A stretch of 64,000 nt of DNA from an uncultured Clostridia bacterium (GTDB lineage Bacteria; Bacillota; Clostridia; Lachnospirales; Lachnospiraceae): NCBI GenBank assembly GCA_948472945.1, contig CAOKVX010000001.1:124001-188000 (forward strand), read 5' to 3'. Below the pieces are notes generated by a model. It was not told the DNA's origin, did not search any database, and was given only the letters and a program-made list of their open reading frames with translations. The translations under genes were made by a program, and so were the position numbers. Positions 54,401 through 62,638 of the stretch are shown piece by piece (positions within the stretch are counted from its first letter, which is position 1; every line of letters starts with the position of its first letter).

Positions 54401-55700
54401 GGTTTTTTATTTTAATACATTTCATATCCTGGCCGCCGATATCAAGAATACAGTCGACGTCAGGGTTGAAAAATGCCGCCGCGTGATAGTGTGCAACAGT
54501 CTCAACCTCGCCCTCGTCGAGCATAAGGGCGGATTTAATCAATGCCTCGCCGTAACCTGTAGAACATGAATATGCAATTTTAACATCATCGGGAAGTATT
54601 TGCTTAATCTCTTTTATAGCCTTAATTGTAGTCTTTAGAGGACTTCCGTTATTGTTGCTGTAGAACGAATATAGAAGACTTCCGTCCTCTCCGATTAGGG
54701 CGGCTTTTGTTGTAGTCGAGCCGGCGTCTATTCCCAGGAAACAATTTCCGTTGTAATTTTTAATATCGCCCTTTTTAACATTGTGCAGGCTGTGCCTCTC
54801 GGTAAATTTCCTGTATGCCTGTTCATTTTCAAACAAGGGTTCCATTCTTGCGACTTCAAATTCAAAATTAATTTTGTCGGACAGCATTTTCTGCAGGGAG
54901 GAGAGCGTTTGTACTCCTTGGTTTTTGTAGTTCATTGCGGAACCTATAGCCGCAAACAGGTGCGGATTTTCGGGAAATATTACGGCGTCGTCACTTAAAT
55001 TCAAAGTGCGTATGAACGCGGCCCGAAGCTCGGTGAGAAAGTAAAGCGGTCCGCCTAAGAACGCGACGTTGCCGCGTATCGGTTTTCCGCAGGCAAGTCC
55101 GCTTATTGTCTGGTTAACGACGGCCTGGAATATTGAGGCCGACAAATCCTCCCTTGTAGCGCCCTCGTTAATAAGCGGCTGTATATCGGATTTTGCAAAT
55201 ACGCCGCAGCGTGCGGCGATTGGATAGATTGCCTTGTAGTTTTTGGCGTACTCGTTAAGACCCATCGCATCAGTTTTGAGCAAAGTAGCCATCTGGTCGA
55301 TAAACGAGCCCGTTCCGCCGGCGCATATACCGTTCATACGCTGTTCTATACCGCCCGTAAAGTATATGATTTTTGCGTCCTCGCCGCCAAGCTCGATTGC
55401 GACGTCGGTCTGCGGCGCATAGTGCTGCAGGGACGTGGCGACCGCGACAACTTCCTGAACAAACTCGGTGTTCAGGTGTGATGATATTGAAAGTCCGCCG
55501 GAACCTGTGATTACTGTTCCGGCGGTTATATCGCCGAGTTTGTCAACTGCATCCTCTATTATATCGCAGAGAGTTTTCTGTATATTGGCAAAATGTCTTC
55601 TGTAATCCGAAAACAATATTTCATTGTCAGGCCCCAGTATAGCTATTTTCACTGTAGTCGAGCCAATATCTATTCCAATTCTGTTAATCTGTGAGCCCAT
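51486..55700 (-). CDS. Very large 2-hydroxyacyl-CoA dehydratase activase-type protein
   Basis: A 1404-residue protein with two actin-like ATPase domains: [14 protein letters not shown] with [11 protein letters not shown] and [13 protein letters not shown] (1-300), and [14 protein letters not shown] with [13 protein letters not shown] and [13 protein letters not shown] (about 320-590). These match the BadF/BadG/HgdC activase family, whose members use ATP to energise an electron sent to a radical dehydratase through a 4Fe-4S cluster. A cysteine cluster ([11 protein letters not shown], about 605-640) follows, then a DUF2229-type region ([21 protein letters not shown]) and an HgdB-like C-terminal region. 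It is a stand-alone fused form whose substrate is unknown. Start ATG 55700 with GGAGGT six bases upstream. Confidence 0.88.
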   Translation of the reverse strand: MGSQINRIGIDIGSTTVKIAILGPDNEILFSDYRRHFANIQKTLCDIIEDAVDKLGDITAGTVITGSGGLSISSHLNTEFVQEVVAVATSLQHYAPQTDVAIELGGEDAKIIYFTGGIEQRMNGICAGGTGSFIDQMATLLKTDAMGLNEYAKNYKAIYPIAARCGVFAKSDIQPLINEGATREDLSASIFQAVVNQTISGLACGKPIRGNVAFLGGPLYFLTELRAAFIRTLNLSDDAVIFPENPHLFAAIGSAMNYKNQGVQTLSSLQKMLSDKINFEFEVARMEPLFENEQAYRKFTERHSLHNVKKGDIKNYNGNCFLGIDAGSTTTKAALIGEDGSLLYSFYSNNNGSPLKTTIKAIKEIKQILPDDVKIAYSCSTGYGEALIKSALMLDEGEVETVAHYHAAAFFNPDVDCILDIGGQDMKCIKIKNHTVDNVQLNEACSSGCGSFIETFAKSLNFDVESFAKIALFARNPIDLGSRCTVFMNSKVKQAQKEGAKVNDISAGLAYSVIKNALFKVIKLSDPKDLGKNIVVQGGTFYNDAVLRCFELITGREGIRPDIAGIMGAFGAALVARSKYEGQKTNMLSLDEIAALSFETSMVRCSGCTNSCLLTVNRFSGGRKYITGNRCERGIGLEKNKDHIPNLYDYKNNRIFGRKSLSEKKAKRGVVGIPRVLNMYENYPFWHTFFTKLGYRVVISPESTRKIYELGIESIPSESECYPAKLAHGHITWLIRQGIRYIFYPCIPYERLEDKDATNHYNCPIVTSYGENIKNNVEELRDSSITYQNPFMSFTDRRILQDRLTEFFTAENGIPKEEIISACSAAWDEMENVRKDIEKKGDEVIAYLKENNMKGIVLTGRPYHIDSEINHGIPELITSYGVAVLTEDSIAHLGNVDRPTIVMDQWMYHSRLYKAASYVRTSDELELIQLNSFGCGLDAVTTDQVNDILTSSNKICTVLKIDEVSNLGAARIRIRSLLSAIKDREKKNVKPVQANAAHNRVIFTEDMKGNYTILMPQMSPIHFDLLREALRSCGYNVVLPPSDKDAVDIGLKYVNNDACYPSVIVVGQFMKALLSGKYDLDRTALIITQTGGGCRASNYIGFIRRALQKSGMGHIPVISLSAGIEKNPGFKLSLPLVVRAMQALVYGDLFMKMVYRTRPYESVPGSVNALHKKWLDKCMVDIKSGSMRQFRKNIKEMVREFDTIELNDVKKPRVGIVGEILVKFHPLANNDLVNLIEAEGAEAVCPDLIDFLLYCCYNSNFSSKYLGIKKKIAVLSNIIIKIIERFRKTANKELAKSRRFSPSVPIKKLAEYASPIVSCGNQTGEGWFLTGEMIELIHSNVPNIVCTQPFACLPNHVVGKGVIKELRNQFPDSNIVAVDYDPGASEVNQLNRIKLMLSTAVKNL

Positions 55701-55828
55701 ACTGACCTCCAAAAAAATCGTAGATATATTAATTCCAGTTTCATATTATATGACAAAAATAATTATTTTTCAACATTTACCTTTAATTACCTTGGCGGTA
55801 TAAATTGCGCGCTTTTAAAGTTCGCACC

Positions 55829-56040
55829 GGGTAAATGATTGCCATATTCAGCGAAACACACGCTCTCGCTTAACTGAACACGCAGCAGTACTAGGGGCGC
55901 CGCAGCGCAGTGATTCCACAATAGGTGGTTTTAATGCTTTTGGCTTTTGTTATAATGTTGTGGAATCACTGTGCTGCGGCACTCCCAAGTGCTGGCGAGT
56001 TCAGATAGTGTTTCTTTTGAATATGTCAATACATTTACCC
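55829..56040. repeat. Palindromic element, family B, copy 1
   Basis: GGGTAAATG (55829-55837) is matched by CATTTACCC (56032-56040). Inside, CGCCGCAGCGCAGTGATTCC (arm near 55899-55918) is inverted with GGAATCACTGTGCTGCGGC (about 55963-55981), and TTCAGCGAAACACACGC and TGTTTCTTTTGAATATG form the outer arms. It has no coding capacity. The 790-base gap 55701-56490 holds this element, copy 2 and the promoter before 56491; 56041-56252 holds nothing else I can support. Confidence 0.8.
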
Positions 56041-56252
56041 TGACTGTACCGTATTTTAAACAATTTCTGCCGTTTAGGGCGAACTTGCAATAAAGAAACC
56101 ATTCCGTGTTCCGTGGCTTGCTGGGTGGTAAAACGTACGCATATTATAACTTTATGTAAAACAAAACGCAATAGTATTTACAAACTATATACTGTACTAA
56201 GCAAACCGTCATTTGAACAGAATTAATCTTAAAATTTATGGGGTTGGTATAG

Positions 56253-56383
56253 AGTAAATGATTATTTTATTCAAAAGAAACACTATCTGAACACGTCAGC
56301 ACTGTGTTGCGGCTTCCCCTTAGTACTGTTACGTGTTCAGTTAAGCGAGAGCGTGTGTTTCGCTGAAAAAATAATCATTTACT
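56253..56383. repeat. Palindromic element, family B, copy 2 (shorter, inverted relative to copy 1)
   Basis: AGTAAATGATTATTTT (from 56253) is matched by AAAATAATCATTTACT (to 56383). The inner arms TCAAAAGAAACACTATCTGA and CAGTTAAGCGAGAGCGTGTG are the reverse complements of copy 1 arms, so the element lies in the opposite direction and has lost its central palindrome (about 80 bases shorter). Confidence 0.8.
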
Positions 56384-56429
56384 ATAATTAAATACTAATA
56401 ACCGCGACGTTTGATTCTGTTCATATTCA

Positions 56430-56458
56430 ATCACACTTGTGTGCCGGGCACATATAAT
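56430..56458 (+). promoter_or_regulatory. Promoter of the LysM gene
   Basis: ATCACA (56430-56435), 17 bases, TATAAT (56453-56458); a second TATAAT follows at 56463-56468. The -35 is weak. Confidence 0.45.
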
Positions 56459-56490
56459 GAAATATAATTTAATGATAAGGTGAAGGTTAT

Positions 56491-57300
56491 ATGTATAATA
56501 AATGCTGTGACGGAAGATTTCATACCATAAAAAAGGGAGATACACTTTATTCACTTGCGAGGATGTACAATATTCCGCTTATTATGCTGCTAAAGGCGAA
56601 TCCTTTTATAGATGTATATAACATGCAGATAGGAGAGAAGGTATGCATTCCTATAAGATGCGATTTGGTCTGCAATGAAATTGCCGCTTCCGAGGAGGCC
56701 CCAAGGACGTTTGCGTATGTCATAATGCCCGGTGAGACATTGAATGATATACTTGTGAAATATAATATTTCTATCGAAGATATTTTAGAGTTAAACAAAC
56801 CTGAAGATATAATTATGAAACCCGGGGTAGCTATTATGCTGCCTATAGATGCTATGAATGAACAGGGAGGTATGGGACAGAATAGTAATTCGTCATTTGA
56901 CGGAATGAACCGCAGGGATTTTATGCGTGAAAGCGTTAGGAACGACAATATGGCGGGTGAAAATATGATGCCGAACGGAATGATGCGCGACAGCATGATG
57001 AACGGAGGCATGGCGCCGAACGGAATGATGCGCGACAGCATGATGAACGGAGGCATGGCGCCGAACGGGATGATGCGCGACAACATGATGAACGGCGATA
57101 TGATGCCGAATGGAATGATGCGCGACAATATGATGAACGGAGGCATGGCGCCGAACGAGATGACGCTTGACAATATGATGAACGGAGGCATGATGCAGAA
57201 CGGAATGAACCGTGATAATACAATGACCGACGATATGATTAGGGACGACATGATGCAGAATGAAATTATGCGCAGCGATATGATGCGTGAAGTAAGATAA
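56491..57300 (+). CDS. LysM protein with Met/Asn-rich tandem repeats
   Basis: A 269-residue protein. LysM 1 is residues about 9-53 (FHTIKKGDTLYSLARMYNIPLIMLLKANPFIDVYNMQIGEKVCIP) and LysM 2 about 73-117 (YVIMPGETLNDILVKYNISIEDILELNKP). LysM modules bind N-acetylglucosamine polymers. From about residue 161 a 15-residue unit NGMMRDSMMNGGMAP is repeated about five and a half times. No signal peptide is present although LysM proteins usually act outside; spore-coat-type proteins of this kind are also leaderless, which is an inference. GAAGG precedes the ATG. Family B palindromes lie upstream and a nested inverted repeat downstream. Confidence 0.85.
   Translation: MYNKCCDGRFHTIKKGDTLYSLARMYNIPLIMLLKANPFIDVYNMQIGEKVCIPIRCDLVCNEIAASEEAPRTFAYVIMPGETLNDILVKYNISIEDILELNKPEDIIMKPGVAIMLPIDAMNEQGGMGQNSNSSFDGMNRRDFMRESVRNDNMAGENMMPNGMMRDSMMNGGMAPNGMMRDSMMNGGMAPNGMMRDNMMNGDMMPNGMMRDNMMNGGMAPNEMTLDNMMNGGMMQNGMNRDNTMTDDMIRDDMMQNEIMRSDMMREVR
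56974..57220 (+). repeat. Tandem 45-bp coding repeats in the LysM gene
   Basis: Units start at 56974, 57019, 57064, 57109, 57154 and, diverged, 57199. The first two are identical apart from ends, later ones differ by several bases. They encode the Met/Asn-rich 15-residue unit and could vary in number between strains by slippage. Confidence 0.88.
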
Positions 57301-57325
57301 TTATGTAGACTGACATTTTTAAAAA

Positions 57326-57494
57326 AGTAACCGGCTGTCATATTTAAAAAAAATACCGCCTAGCTCAACGGCGCCAATTTGAAACGGGTTCAAATTGGCG
57401 CCGTTGAGCTAAGTATTACGTCATATTGGCAATGATGCGTGTGAAGTGAGCCGCAGCAGGGCATGTGTTTTGTTAAATATGACAGCCGGTTACT
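57326..57494. repeat. 22-bp inverted repeat element enclosing a family A palindrome
   Basis: AGTAACCGGCTGTCATAT..TTAA (57326-57347) is the exact reverse complement of 57473-57494. Family A copy 3 lies inside, nearer the left arm. The right inner spacer (57412-57472) has no coding sense. The structure looks like one inverted-repeat element with another inserted, or a long transcriptional hairpin after the LysM gene. Confidence 0.8.
57361..57411. repeat. Palindromic element, family A, copy 3 (arms only)
   Basis: A perfect 23-bp inverted repeat with the loop ACGGG: left arm begins TAGCTCAACGGCGCCAAT, right arm is TTCAAATTGGCGCCGTTGAG plus CTA. It equals the two ends of copy 1 with the whole interior removed. 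Confidence 0.9.
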
Positions 57495-57549
57495 GTTAAA
57501 TTAACTCAAATTAAGATATTGGAGAACAGGGTGATGCCAAAAAACTATA

Positions 57550-57579
57550 TTGACACGTTCCTTTTTTATAAAGTATACT
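57550..57579 (+). promoter_or_regulatory. Promoter of the PurF-like gene
   Basis: TTGACA (57550-57555), 18 bases, TATACT (57574-57579). Transcription would begin near 57586, giving a 155-base leader that opens with a hairpin. Confidence 0.72.
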
Positions 57580-57589
57580 GCTTTTTAAG

Positions 57590-57700
57590 GAAACGCTGAT
57601 TAAAGCGTTTCACGCGCCGGATTTGCGACGCAAAGCGAAATGTTACCTTGCAAATCCTTATGCATGTGCCGCGTAGGTTTTGAGGAAGCGGCAGATTTAT
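57590..57700 (+). promoter_or_regulatory. Structured 5' leader of the PurF-like gene
   Basis: Three perfect helices are readable: GAAACGCT/AGCGTTTC (57590-57597 with 57604-57611), ACGCG/CGCGT (57612-57616 with 57670-57674) and, inside it, GGATTTGC/GCAAATCC (57619-57626 with 57650-57657). The sequence does not fit the purine, PRPP-type or ZTP riboswitch patterns I know. It may be a regulatory RNA of another class or a further dispersed palindromic repeat. Confidence 0.45.
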
Positions 57701-57741
57701 CTAGCGCATCTTTAAAGAATAAATAAAAAGGAGATTATGTC

Positions 57742-59184
57742 ATGGGTGGTTTTTTTGGAGTAGTGTCCAGGGAAAGCTGTGTATTTGACCTGTTTTTCGG
57801 AATTGATTATCATTCACATCTCGGAACGAGGAGAGGCGGTATGGTTGTATATGATTCTGAGAAAGGCTTTGACCGTGCAATCCACAACATTGAAAACGCA
57901 CCGTTTCGAACAAAGTTTGAAAGAGATGTTGACAGCATGAAAGGAACTATCGGCGTTGGATGTATTTCCGACTATGAGCCGCAGCCGCTGCTGATACGTT
58001 CGCATCTGGGCAATTATGCGATTACTACTGTTGGAAAGATTAATAATATATCTGCACTTGTTGAGGGAATATATAAAAAGGGACACTCACATTTTATGGA
58101 GATGAGCGGCGGTGAGATTAACCAGACTGAGCTTACGGCTGCGCTTATAAACCAGAAAGACAGCATATGGGAGGGGCTGCGGTATGCGGCTCAGATGATT
58201 GAAGGCTCTATGTCCATCCTCGTAATGACGAAAGACGGAATATATGCGATGAGGGACAGGGTTGGAAGAACACCTGTGGTTATAGGAGAAAAAGAGGGAG
58301 CCCACTGTGTGTCATTTGAGGATTTTGCATTCTTACATCTCGGCTATACAAGAAAGAGGGAGCTTGGTCCCGGGGAAGTCGTGTTTATGAGCGCAGACGA
58401 GGTGAAAACGCTTGTGGAACCTGGGGATGAGATGTGTATATGTACGTTCCTTTGGGTATATTATGGTTATCCGACTGCAACATATGAGGGAGTAAATGTC
58501 GAGCAGATGAGGTATGAGTGCGGAAAACATATGGCGCGAAGGGATAATATTGTGCCGGACTATGTTGCCGGGGTTCCGGATTCCGGAACAGCGCACGCGG
58601 TTGGATATGCAAACGAAGCGGGAGTTCCCTTTGCAAGGCCGTTTATAAAATATACTCCTACCTGGCCTAGGTCGTTTATGCCACAGAATCAGGAAAAAAG
58701 AGACCTCATTGCAAAAATGAAACTTCTGCCTGTTGAAAATCTTATAAGGGACAAAAGGATTCTTCTTATTGACGATTCCATAGTTAGGGGAACGCAGCTT
58801 CGGGAAACTTCGGAATATTTATTTGAGAGCGGGGCGAAAGAAGTTCATATAAGGCCTGCATGTCCTCCGCTTGTATACGGATGTAAGTATCTTAACTTTT
58901 CCCGTTCACGCTCGGATCTCGACCTTATAACCAGACGTGTCATAAAGGAGCTTGAGGGTGAGGAGACAGAGGAAATTCTCGAAAAGTACTCGGACCCTGA
59001 GACTGAACAGTATAATAACATGGTAGAAAATATAAGGGGAAAAATGAATTTTACATCGCTTACATTTAACAGGCTTGACGATATGATAGAGGCCGTAGGA
59101 ATTGACCCATCCAAACTGTGTACATACTGTTGGAATGGAAAAGAAGGCGGCTGCCGTGGAGAGTGCATGGAAAAACATCAGTAA
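57742..59184 (+). CDS. Amidophosphoribosyltransferase-like protein lacking the glutaminase cysteine
   Basis: A 480-residue homologue of PurF, which makes phosphoribosylamine from PRPP and glutamine. The phosphoribosyltransferase motif ILLIDDSIVRGTQLRE (about 339) is intact, and cysteines in MCICTF (about 230), YGCKY (about 379) and LCTYCWNGKEGGC (about 458) sit where Bacillus-type PurF binds a 4Fe-4S cluster. But the N-terminus is MGGFFGVVS: the catalytic Cys after the initiator Met (or propeptide) is Gly, and HRGQ is replaced by TRRGGM. Glutamine hydrolysis is thus unlikely; an ammonia-dependent or different reaction is inferred. AAAAGGAG is 9 bases before the ATG. carB follows under separate promoters. 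Confidence 0.85.
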   Translation: MGGFFGVVSRESCVFDLFFGIDYHSHLGTRRGGMVVYDSEKGFDRAIHNIENAPFRTKFERDVDSMKGTIGVGCISDYEPQPLLIRSHLGNYAITTVGKINNISALVEGIYKKGHSHFMEMSGGEINQTELTAALINQKDSIWEGLRYAAQMIEGSMSILVMTKDGIYAMRDRVGRTPVVIGEKEGAHCVSFEDFAFLHLGYTRKRELGPGEVVFMSADEVKTLVEPGDEMCICTFLWVYYGYPTATYEGVNVEQMRYECGKHMARRDNIVPDYVAGVPDSGTAHAVGYANEAGVPFARPFIKYTPTWPRSFMPQNQEKRDLIAKMKLLPVENLIRDKRILLIDDSIVRGTQLRETSEYLFESGAKEVHIRPACPPLVYGCKYLNFSRSRSDLDLITRRVIKELEGEETEEILEKYSDPETEQYNNMVENIRGKMNFTSLTFNRLDDMIEAVGIDPSKLCTYCWNGKEGGCRGECMEKHQ

Positions 59185-59224
59185 ACTTTGATTAAAATAT
59201 GTGGAAAATTAGACTAATCATTAA

Positions 59225-59270
59225 TTGAAGAAAAATTTAATTAGTGATATAATGGAATGAATGCTATAAT
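59225..59270 (+). promoter_or_regulatory. Two overlapping promoters of carB
   Basis: First: TTGAAG (59225-59230), 17 bases, TATAAT (59248-59253). Second: extended -10 TGCTATAAT (59262-59270). Starts would fall near 59260 and 59277. Confidence 0.65.
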
Positions 59271-59311
59271 TAGGTAAAGTAAATTTGAAGACAGAGTATA
59301 TGGAGGATAAA

Positions 59312-62300
59312 ATGGGAAAAAGAACAGACATTCATAAAGTATTGATTATTGGTTCAGGTCCGATTATTATCGGACAGGCGTGTGAATTTGATTACTCGGG
59401 CACACAGGCATGTAAAGCCTTAAGAAATCTCGGTTATGAAATTGTGCTTGTCAATTCTAATCCTGCGACGATAATGACCGATCCGCAGACAGCTGACGTC
59501 ACTTATATTGAGCCTCTCAATGTAGAGAGGCTTGAACAGATTATAGAAAAGGAGAGACCGGATGCGCTTCTTCCAAACCTTGGAGGACAGTCGGGTCTTA
59601 ATCTTTGCGCAGAGCTTGCGAATGCGGGAGTGCTTGATAAATACAATGTCAAGGTTATCGGTGTCCAGGTTGACGCAATTGAGCGCGGAGAAGACAGAAT
59701 CGAGTTTAAAAATACGATGAACAGCCTGGGGATTGAGATGGCGAGAAGCGAGGTTGCCTATACCGTCGATGAAGCTCTTTCAATAGCTGAAAAGCTTGGC
59801 TACCCTGTTGTTATACGTCCTGCTTATACGATGGGAGGGGCAGGCGGAGGCCTTGTATATAATATTGAGGAGCTCAGGACAGTCGTGTCAAGGGGACTGC
59901 AGGCGAGCCTTGTAGGACAGGTTCTTGTCGAGGAGTCGATCCTTGGATGGGAAGAACTTGAGCTTGAGGTTGTCCGCGACTCAAAAAATAATATGATTAC
60001 CGTGTGCTTTATTGAAAATATTGATCCTCTTGGAGTCCATACCGGTGATTCGTTCTGTTCAGCTCCTATGCTTACGATTTCAGATGAAACGCAGAAACGT
60101 CTCCAGGAGCAGGCTTATAAAATAGTTGAGGCAATTGAAGTTATCGGTGGAACAAACGTACAGTTTGCGCATGACCCTGTCAGCGACAGGATTGTAGTCA
60201 TAGAGATTAATCCGAGAACGTCAAGGTCATCGGCCCTTGCCAGCAAGGCGACAGGTTTCCCTATAGCGCTTATTTCGGCAATGCTTGCGAGTGGGCTTAC
60301 ACTCGACGAGATTCCGTGCGGAAAATACGGAACTCTTGACAAGTATGTGCCGGATGGTGACTACATTGTAATAAAATTTGCAAGGTGGGCGTTTGAGAAG
60401 TTCAAGGGCAGCGAGGACAAGCTTGGAACGCAGATGAAAGCTGTTGGAGAAGTAATGAGCATTGGAAAAACATATAAGGAGGCTTTCCAAAAAGCTATAC
60501 GTTCGCTCGAGATTGGAAGGTACGGCCTTGGATATGCGAAAGATTTCCATGACAGAAGCCTTGAGGACCTTATGACTATGCTTCACACACCGTCGAGCGA
60601 GAGACATTTTATAATTTACGAGGCAATCAGGAAAGGCGCGGACCTTGACAGATTATACGAAATAACATCAATTAAAAAATATTTCCTTGAGCAGATGAAA
60701 GAACTTGTTGACGAGGAGGAGGCCTTGCTTAAATTTAAGGGCCGCGTGCCGGACGACGAAGCTCTTACTCAGGCTAAAAAGGATGGATTCTCAGACAAAT
60801 ACCTCAGTCAGATTCTTGATATTGCTGAGGAGGACATAAGAAACAGAAGGAAAGAGCTCGGTGTAGTCGAGGGCTGGGAAGGCGTTCATGTGTCCGCAAC
60901 TGAGGACAGCGCTTACTACTACTCGACATACAATGCGCCTGACGCGAGCGTGGCGAGCGATAAAAAAGATAAAGTACTTATACTCGGAGGAGGCCCTAAC
61001 CGTATAGGGCAGGGTATAGAGTTTGACTATTGCTGTGTACACGCGGCGTTTGCATTAAAGGATATGGGTTATGAGACTATTATTATAAACTGCAATCCTG
61101 AGACCGTATCTACAGACTATGACACGTCTGACAAGCTCTACTTTGAACCGCTTACGCTTGAGGATGTTCTAAGTATTTATGAGAAAGAAAAGCCTGTGGG
61201 TGTAATCGCGCAGTTTGGCGGACAGACGCCGCTGAACCTTGCGTCGGAACTTGAGAAAAACGGAGTGAGAATTCTCGGAACGGCGCCGTCTGTTATTGAT
61301 ATGGCGGAGGACAGGGACTTGTTCAGGGCTATGATGGATAAGCTCGAAATTCCTATGCCGGAAGCAGGAATGGCTACAACGACCGAGGAGGCTGTGGAGA
61401 TTGCAGAAAAGATAGGATATCCGGTAATGGTGAGGCCTTCATACGTGCTCGGCGGAAGGGGTATGGAAGTTGTAACAAATCCTGAGATGCTCAAGAGCTA
61501 TATGGCTGCGGCAGTAGGAGTTACGCCGGACAGGCCTATCCTGATTGACCGTTTCCTCAAAAACGCTCTTGAATGTGAGGCGGATGCAATAAGTGACGGC
61601 GAGAACGCATATGTTCCTGCGGTAATGGAGCACATTGAGCTTGCGGGGGTACACTCGGGAGATTCGGCATGTATCCTGCCGTCGATGCATATATCAGATA
61701 AGAATTTAGATAAAATACGCGAATATACTAAGAAAATAGCCGTGGAAATGAACGTACAGGGTCTTATGAACATGCAGTATGCGATTGAAAATGATACCGT
61801 GTATGTGCTTGAAGCAAACCCGAGGGCGTCGAGGACGGTGCCTCTCGTATCTAAAGTATGCAACGTACAGATGGTGAGAATAGCCACAGAGATTATAATA
61901 TCGGAGCTCAATAAAAAGAGTTCGCCAGTTAAAGAGCTTAAGGACAGGAAATATTCACATTATGGAGTCAAGGAGGCAGTTTTCCCATTTAATATGTTCC
62001 CTGAGGTAGACCCTCTTCTTGGACCTGAGATGCGATCTACCGGAGAGGTGCTCGGACTTTCGGCGGGCTTTGGGGAGGCGTTCTATAAAGCTCAGGAGGC
62101 TACGCAGACTAGACTTCCGCTTGAGGGAACCGTACTTTTTTCAGTTAATTCTGCGTCTAAGGCGGAACTGCCTGCGGTTGCGAAACTTTTCCATGAATGT
62201 GGATTCAGGCTTGTCGCAACTGGAACGACGTACGAGGTAATTAAGAACGAGGGGATTCCTGTTGAGAAGATAAACAAGATGCAGGAAGGACGTCCTAATA

Positions 62301-62530
62301 TTGTCGATGGAATTATGAACGGTGAGATACAGCTTGTAATAAATACGCCTGCGGGTGAAAATAAAACGTTTGACGACAGCTATATAAGAAAGACTGCCGT
62401 GAAGAAAAAGATTCCTTATTTCACTACTATGGCGGCGGCAAAGGCCGCAGGAGCCGGCATAAAGGCTGTAAAGGATGAGGGAATGCTTCAGGTGAAATCA
62501 TTGCAGGAGCTGCACGCATCTATCTCTTAA
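59312..62530 (+). CDS. carB: Carbamoyl-phosphate synthase large subunit
   Basis: A 1072-residue enzyme that makes carbamoyl phosphate for pyrimidines and arginine from bicarbonate, ATP and ammonia channelled from CarA. Two homologous ATP-grasp halves are seen: LIIGSGPIIIGQACEFDYSG (start) with RPAYTMGGAGGG (about 170), and LILGGGPNRIGQGIEFDYC (about 555) with RPSYVLGGRGME (about 710). The C-terminal allosteric (MGS-like) domain covers about 930-1072. Start ATG 59312 with GGAGG five bases upstream; the ORF-track start lies before it. No carA is adjacent, which is unusual, so the small subunit must be elsewhere. Confidence 0.96.
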   Translation: MGKRTDIHKVLIIGSGPIIIGQACEFDYSGTQACKALRNLGYEIVLVNSNPATIMTDPQTADVTYIEPLNVERLEQIIEKERPDALLPNLGGQSGLNLCAELANAGVLDKYNVKVIGVQVDAIERGEDRIEFKNTMNSLGIEMARSEVAYTVDEALSIAEKLGYPVVIRPAYTMGGAGGGLVYNIEELRTVVSRGLQASLVGQVLVEESILGWEELELEVVRDSKNNMITVCFIENIDPLGVHTGDSFCSAPMLTISDETQKRLQEQAYKIVEAIEVIGGTNVQFAHDPVSDRIVVIEINPRTSRSSALASKATGFPIALISAMLASGLTLDEIPCGKYGTLDKYVPDGDYIVIKFARWAFEKFKGSEDKLGTQMKAVGEVMSIGKTYKEAFQKAIRSLEIGRYGLGYAKDFHDRSLEDLMTMLHTPSSERHFIIYEAIRKGADLDRLYEITSIKKYFLEQMKELVDEEEALLKFKGRVPDDEALTQAKKDGFSDKYLSQILDIAEEDIRNRRKELGVVEGWEGVHVSATEDSAYYYSTYNAPDASVASDKKDKVLILGGGPNRIGQGIEFDYCCVHAAFALKDMGYETIIINCNPETVSTDYDTSDKLYFEPLTLEDVLSIYEKEKPVGVIAQFGGQTPLNLASELEKNGVRILGTAPSVIDMAEDRDLFRAMMDKLEIPMPEAGMATTTEEAVEIAEKIGYPVMVRPSYVLGGRGMEVVTNPEMLKSYMAAAVGVTPDRPILIDRFLKNALECEADAISDGENAYVPAVMEHIELAGVHSGDSACILPSMHISDKNLDKIREYTKKIAVEMNVQGLMNMQYAIENDTVYVLEANPRASRTVPLVSKVCNVQMVRIATEIIISELNKKSSPVKELKDRKYSHYGVKEAVFPFNMFPEVDPLLGPEMRSTGEVLGLSAGFGEAFYKAQEATQTRLPLEGTVLFSVNSASKAELPAVAKLFHECGFRLVATGTTYEVIKNEGIPVEKINKMQEGRPNIVDGIMNGEIQLVINTPAGENKTFDDSYIRKTAVKKKIPYFTTMAAAKAAGAGIKAVKDEGMLQVKSLQELHASIS

Positions 62531-62638
62531 GATAATTTCGGGTGTAATGGCTGTATCTGATGAGCTTTAGCAGGAATTATGCCCGATAACTATTAGAAAA
62601 ATATTTACTGACATTTTATAAGGCTGGGAGGTTTAAAG

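Noticed and set aside
56547-57341. 264-residue minus-strand ORF and a Ser/Arg-rich 95-residue ORF opposite the LysM gene
   Set aside because: They are shadows of the 45-bp coding repeats; codon pattern, ribosome site and domains all support the plus strand.
57590-57700. Purine or ZTP riboswitch before the PurF-like gene
   Set aside because: None of the conserved core sequences of those classes could be found.
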